64,000 bases of DNA, from positions 1 through 64,000 of the forward strand of contig CAZSNT010000029.1 in NCBI GenBank assembly GCA_964607765.1. The letters are read 5' to 3'. This DNA is from CAZSNT01 sp964607765 (GTDB lineage: Bacteria; Verrucomicrobiota; Lentisphaeria; Oligosphaerales; JABHEG01). This document shows positions 60,805 to 64,000 of this stretch, piece by piece. The notes below the pieces were generated by a model, which saw only the letters and a list, made by a program, of their open reading frames with translations, did not search any database and was not told where the DNA came from. A program made the position numbers and the translations under genes. How positions within the stretch are numbered: the first letter of the stretch is position 1; every line of letters starts with the position of its first letter.

Positions 60805-62763
60805 TCACTTCATCGTCGGCAGGATAATGCCGCGGAGGATGATCTTCTGGCAGAAGAGGAACACGATGAGGACGGGGATCGAGTTCACGATGAACGCGGC
60901 CATGACCGTGTAGGGTTGCGTACCCATGGTTTGGTAGAACTGGTATGTCCACACGGCCACGGTCCACATTTTCGGGTCCTGGCAGACGACAATGGCCCAG
61001 GCCCAGCCGTTGTAGGCGAGGATAAAGGAGTTCAGGGCGCTGACTGCGAGGATCGGCTTGACCAGGGGCAGTGAGACGCGATAGAAGATCTGCACTTCGT
61101 TGGCGCCATCGATGGTTGCGGCCTCGTAGAGTTCCTGCGGCAGTGAATCGAAGAAGCCCTTGAGCAGGAAGATTGTCATGCCGTTGGCGGCGCCCGGCAG
61201 GACCAGGGCCGCGAATGTGTTGAGCAGGCCCAGGTCGCGCAGCAGCAGGAAGCCCGGGATCGCGGCCACTGCGGCGGGGAATGCCGTTGTTGCCAGGCAG
61301 AACACGATGATCTTCTCGGTTTGCCGCAGGCGGAAGCGGCTGAGCGCATAGCCGGCGAGCGGGTTGACCGTGAGCGTGAGCAGTATTGTGAGGCCGACCA
61401 GGACCACCGTGTTGCCCACGGCGCGCCCCCGGCCGAAAAGGTAGTCGAGAACGGCCACATAGCTGGCGAGGATCTGGTGGAACGTCATGCGCCACTCGCA
61501 GTTGCTGAATGTCAGCAGCGCCGCGGCCCGGAACGGGATGCGCAGCTGTTCGATACTGTCCAGGTCCAGGCCGTAGGCGCGGTTGATCGCCGCCGGCGAG
61601 CCGTGGCGTTCGAGTGCGAAAGACTGGAACGCCTTCTCGGCAAGCGTTGTGCGTATGGTCCACTGCTCAACCGGGATTCGGGTGCGCACGAAGTCGATCC
61701 AGACTTTGCCCATGGGACCATCAGGTACGGTAGGGGTCAGCACAGCCTGGTCCCAGCCATGCAATTGCTGCCAGTTCGGATCGTCCTCGGCCATCAGTCG
61801 GTTCATGTAGTCGAGGTTCCTGAATCGTTCGCTCAGGAACGCTTCGAGCTGCGTCTGGCGTTGCGGCGAGACGCCGATGCGGATGTGCCGCAACGGGAAC
61901 CTGTTGGCCAGGAACTCATCCCACGCCCGGCGCACGTTGTCGGCCGCGTCTGCGGGCACGGGGAAGGGCAGGGCGGCCGCCTGCTGCCGTGACAGCCCCA
62001 GGTGTTTGACGGCGCTGTCCTCCCACAGGTAGGCCAGAGCCGCGGGGCGCAGGAAACCGGCAGGCGTCCCTGTGCCGGCCAGGTAGCGGGAGAACCGGCT
62101 ATCCCGGTACGCCTGGCGGAACTCCAGCAGGTCGGTGTAGCGCGTGTCGACTAACGGCACGTATCCCGCCTGGTCGATGGGCTCGCCGCTCCACTCGGCA
62201 GCCAGCACTTTGGTGAAGTCATCGATTGACATCTCCCAGGCCCCGTTGAAGGCGTCGAGCGTCCCGTACTTGCGGCGCAGGAACGGCCCAACGTGGCGTT
62301 GATCATAGGCCAGGATCGACTCGCGCAGGTCCCACGTCGCCACGAAATCCCGGTAGTCGTGAGCTGCCGTAGTGAGCACGGCGCGGCGTGCGTCGTCGTT
62401 CAGATCATCGAGCTGGTTCCGGGCCCACGCGTCCGTGTCCGCGGGGACGTCGCCGATCTGTGCCCAGATCCGCCAGTCCTCGGGGATATCCGGGAAGAAG
62501 CTGCGCAGCTGCGCCAGCGAGCCGCGGTGCGACGGTGGGAAGAAGCCGCAGAGCATGCGCATGAACCGGTCCTGGCGTGAGACGAGGAAGCGCGGCAACG
62601 GGCTGCGCCGATCCACGTCGAACGGGGTACTGATCGAACCGGTCAGCATCACGGCAAACGGGTAGACCATACTGGTGCCGCCAACGATGAGCAGGCCGTA
62701 GATGGCGAACATCAGGAGCCGGCCCCGCAGCGACTTGGTGTCAGATGGTCGTATTATGGGCAT
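60805..62763 (-). CDS. Sugar ABC permease (MalG-like) with large extracytoplasmic insert
   Basis: A 652-residue MalG-type permease. The first helix is near residues 15-42 and the remaining five helices are in residues 449-652, with the ATPase-docking EAA loop LPQELYEAATIDGANE. Normal MalG proteins are about 280-300 residues; here roughly 400 residues are inserted after the first helix on the outer side. The insert contains three weak repeats of a pattern FLRRKYGTLDAFNGAW (about 161-191, 309-335, 381-410). It overlaps no gene, and starts 5 bases after the stop of the MalF-like gene. The sugar is unknown; no ATPase is in view. Confidence 0.82.
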   Translation of the reverse strand: MPIIRPSDTKSLRGRLLMFAIYGLLIVGGTSMVYPFAVMLTGSISTPFDVDRRSPLPRFLVSRQDRFMRMLCGFFPPSHRGSLAQLRSFFPDIPEDWRIWAQIGDVPADTDAWARNQLDDLNDDARRAVLTTAAHDYRDFVATWDLRESILAYDQRHVGPFLRRKYGTLDAFNGAWEMSIDDFTKVLAAEWSGEPIDQAGYVPLVDTRYTDLLEFRQAYRDSRFSRYLAGTGTPAGFLRPAALAYLWEDSAVKHLGLSRQQAAALPFPVPADAADNVRRAWDEFLANRFPLRHIRIGVSPQRQTQLEAFLSERFRNLDYMNRLMAEDDPNWQQLHGWDQAVLTPTVPDGPMGKVWIDFVRTRIPVEQWTIRTTLAEKAFQSFALERHGSPAAINRAYGLDLDSIEQLRIPFRAAALLTFSNCEWRMTFHQILASYVAVLDYLFGRGRAVGNTVVLVGLTILLTLTVNPLAGYALSRFRLRQTEKIIVFCLATTAFPAAVAAIPGFLLLRDLGLLNTFAALVLPGAANGMTIFLLKGFFDSLPQELYEAATIDGANEVQIFYRVSLPLVKPILAVSALNSFILAYNGWAWAIVVCQDPKMWTVAVWTYQFYQTMGTQPYTVMAAFIVNSIPVLIVFLFCQKIILRGIILPTMK

Positions 62764-62768
62764 GGTGA

Positions 62769-64000
62769 TTACTCGCTCGACGCCCGTCTGAAGTCGACTC
62801 GACGCAGGATCCTGAGCTGCAGGTATGTGAACCCGATCAGGATGCTGCCCAGAATCCACGCGTAGGACGTGGCGAGGTGGAAGCGCAGGTTCAGGTATGC
62901 TTCCTGCCAGATCGCCATGCTCAGCACCATGGTCTCCTTGCCCGGTCCGCCGAATGTCATGAGGAAAATACCGGCCATCGACTGGAACGTGGCGATGAAT
63001 GCGCCGACGAAGTTGATCAAGACCAGCGGCAGGATGGTGGGCAGCGTGATGTTCCACGCACGGCGCGGGATGCTGGCTCCGTCGATACTCGCTGCCTCGT
63101 AGAGATCCTCCGGCACGGACTTCAGCGCCGCCAGGTAGATCAGGCTGCTCAGGCCGGCGCCTGCCCACACGCCGGGGATGATAACGCACGCCATCACGGT
63201 CTCCGCGTTGCCGAGCCAGTCGACGGGGCCGACCCCGAGAAGGTTGAGCACGGGGGCGAGCAACCGGTTGATCGTCCCGGAAGCGGTGCCGGCGAACATC
63301 TCTTTCCACATGAGCGTCACGACCAGGCCGCTGGTCATCTGCGGCAGGAAGAACAGTGTGCGGAAGAAGACCTTCAGCCGCGGCACTTCGGTGAGCAGCA
63401 CGGCCAGGAAGATTGGCGTGAAGAACGCGAGGATCAGGTTCCAGAGCACGAATCGGAACGTCGTCAGCACGTAGTGGTAGAAGTTGGGGTCGAGCGCGAT
63501 GCTGATGAAGTTGTTCAATCCTGCCCAGGCTGTTCGACCCACGATCCGGTAGTCTTGGAACGCCATGACCAGGCCGCGCGTCAGCGGGTAGTAGCGCCAG
63601 ACAGCGATCGAGCCGAGGGCCGGCACGAGCATGAGCCAGGGCAGCCAGCCGCGGTAGACGCCTGCCGTGCTGCTGTGACGTCGGAGTTGATCGCGTATGA
63701 TCAGGGCAAGGAATGTCAGCAGGACGCACGCGACGGCGGCAGCGATGAGTCGTGCCCGGGGCCGGTACCGGTCCAGCTCGGAGACGGGGCGTTCGAACAT
63801 GATGCCGGAGTTGGCATCGCGTTCCAGCCGCGTGAGGGCGGTCTGGTAGTCGAAGTTCTGTCCGCTCGGGCGCAGGACAAGATCGATCACCTCGCGTTGG
63901 TAGAAGTCCCGGAATTGCAGCCATTTGCCTGTGAAGGGCTCGACCACTTCCTGGATCTCCCCGGCTTCGATGCGCTCCCACATCCGCAGGTACTCGCGCG
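62769..64000 (-). CDS. Sugar ABC permease (MalF-like) fused to a binding-protein-like N terminus, partial
   Basis: The visible 410 residues are open to the window edge, so the start is missing. The first part, up to about 75 residues from ATG 63983, is soluble and helical (EPFTGKWLQFRDFYQREVID, RLERDANSG) and resembles the C-terminal end of an extracellular solute-binding protein. A transmembrane helix follows (AAAVACVLLTFLALII), then a six-helix MalF-type permease with EAA loop VPEDLYEAASIDGASI. The MalG-like gene is next. A binding-protein/permease fusion is the simplest reading, but the N-terminal part lies outside the window. Confidence 0.75.
   Translation of the reverse strand, partial: REYLRMWERIEAGEIQEVVEPFTGKWLQFRDFYQREVIDLVLRPSGQNFDYQTALTRLERDANSGIMFERPVSELDRYRPRARLIAAAVACVLLTFLALIIRDQLRRHSSTAGVYRGWLPWLMLVPALGSIAVWRYYPLTRGLVMAFQDYRIVGRTAWAGLNNFISIALDPNFYHYVLTTFRFVLWNLILAFFTPIFLAVLLTEVPRLKVFFRTLFFLPQMTSGLVVTLMWKEMFAGTASGTINRLLAPVLNLLGVGPVDWLGNAETVMACVIIPGVWAGAGLSSLIYLAALKSVPEDLYEAASIDGASIPRRAWNITLPTILPLVLINFVGAFIATFQSMAGIFLMTFGGPGKETMVLSMAIWQEAYLNLRFHLATSYAWILGSILIGFTYLQLRILRRVDFRRASSE

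Noticed and set aside
60805..63981. A 1058-residue open frame covering both sugar permeases
   Set aside because: Upstream of 62763 it is out of frame with and overlaps the MalF-like gene; the true MalG-like start is ATG 62763.

Overview
The window is a high-GC bacterial contig with two 100-base N gaps (21898-21997 and 48550-48649), both inside repeats. Gene content points to an uncultured member of the PVC superphylum or a neighbouring phylum (Lentisphaerota, Kiritimatiellota, Planctomycetota or similar). The signs are NPCBM/LamG/haem lipoproteins, FG-GAP/UnbV lipoproteins, a MoxR-DUF58-VWA operon, sugar ABC permeases of unusual architecture, and a RAYT-type transposase with dense palindromic repeats. 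No rRNA, tRNA or phylogenetic marker is present, so the assignment is an inference.

Layout. 1-12.4 kb: mostly plus-strand accessory genes: a diheme NPCBM lipoprotein, a REG-2-like HAD hydrolase, a clan GH-A glycosidase lipoprotein, a proofreading family B DNA polymerase, a GT2 glycosyltransferase and a YbfF-like esterase. 12.5-21.6 kb: SanA, small membrane proteins, lipoproteins and three GspF-like inner-membrane proteins without other secretion genes. 21.6-23.1 kb: a RAYT/IS200-like transposase between two mirror-image cassettes of paired hairpins. 23.1-35.2 kb, minus strand: two copies of a three-gene module (secreted/membrane protein, ABC ATPase, fused double ABC-2 permease), the first preceded by a TPR-metallopeptidase. 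35.4-43.2 kb, minus strand: a compact acyl-chain operon (PPTase, acyl-CoA ligase, enoyl-CoA hydratase, 3-hydroxyacyl-CoA dehydrogenase, ACP, two thiolases). 43.7-58.7 kb, minus strand: a 15-kb operon-like run (coiled-coil membrane protein, NHL lipoprotein, VWA/amidotransferase-like protein, MoxR ATPase, DUF58, BatA-like VWA) ending in a third copy of the ABC module. 58.8-64 kb: small secreted or membrane proteins, a thioredoxin-like lipoprotein and a sugar ABC permease pair running off the window.

How the genes work together. The three ABC modules share gene order and overlapping stop/start codons. One is joined to a MoxR/VWA chaperone-like system, so together they look like envelope assembly or export machines related to Gld-type or Bat/MoxR systems; the substrate is unknown. 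The acyl operon carries all four beta-oxidation activities plus an ACP and the Sfp-type enzyme that would activate it, which is unusual for simple fatty acid breakdown.

The intergenic DNA is the most striking layer. At least four families of hairpin repeats recur, two of them with compensatory base changes, along with heptamer and decamer tandem repeats. Several repeats have entered coding regions and supply stop codons, start codons or protein tails. An inverted copy of one gene's 5' end flanks the third ABC module.
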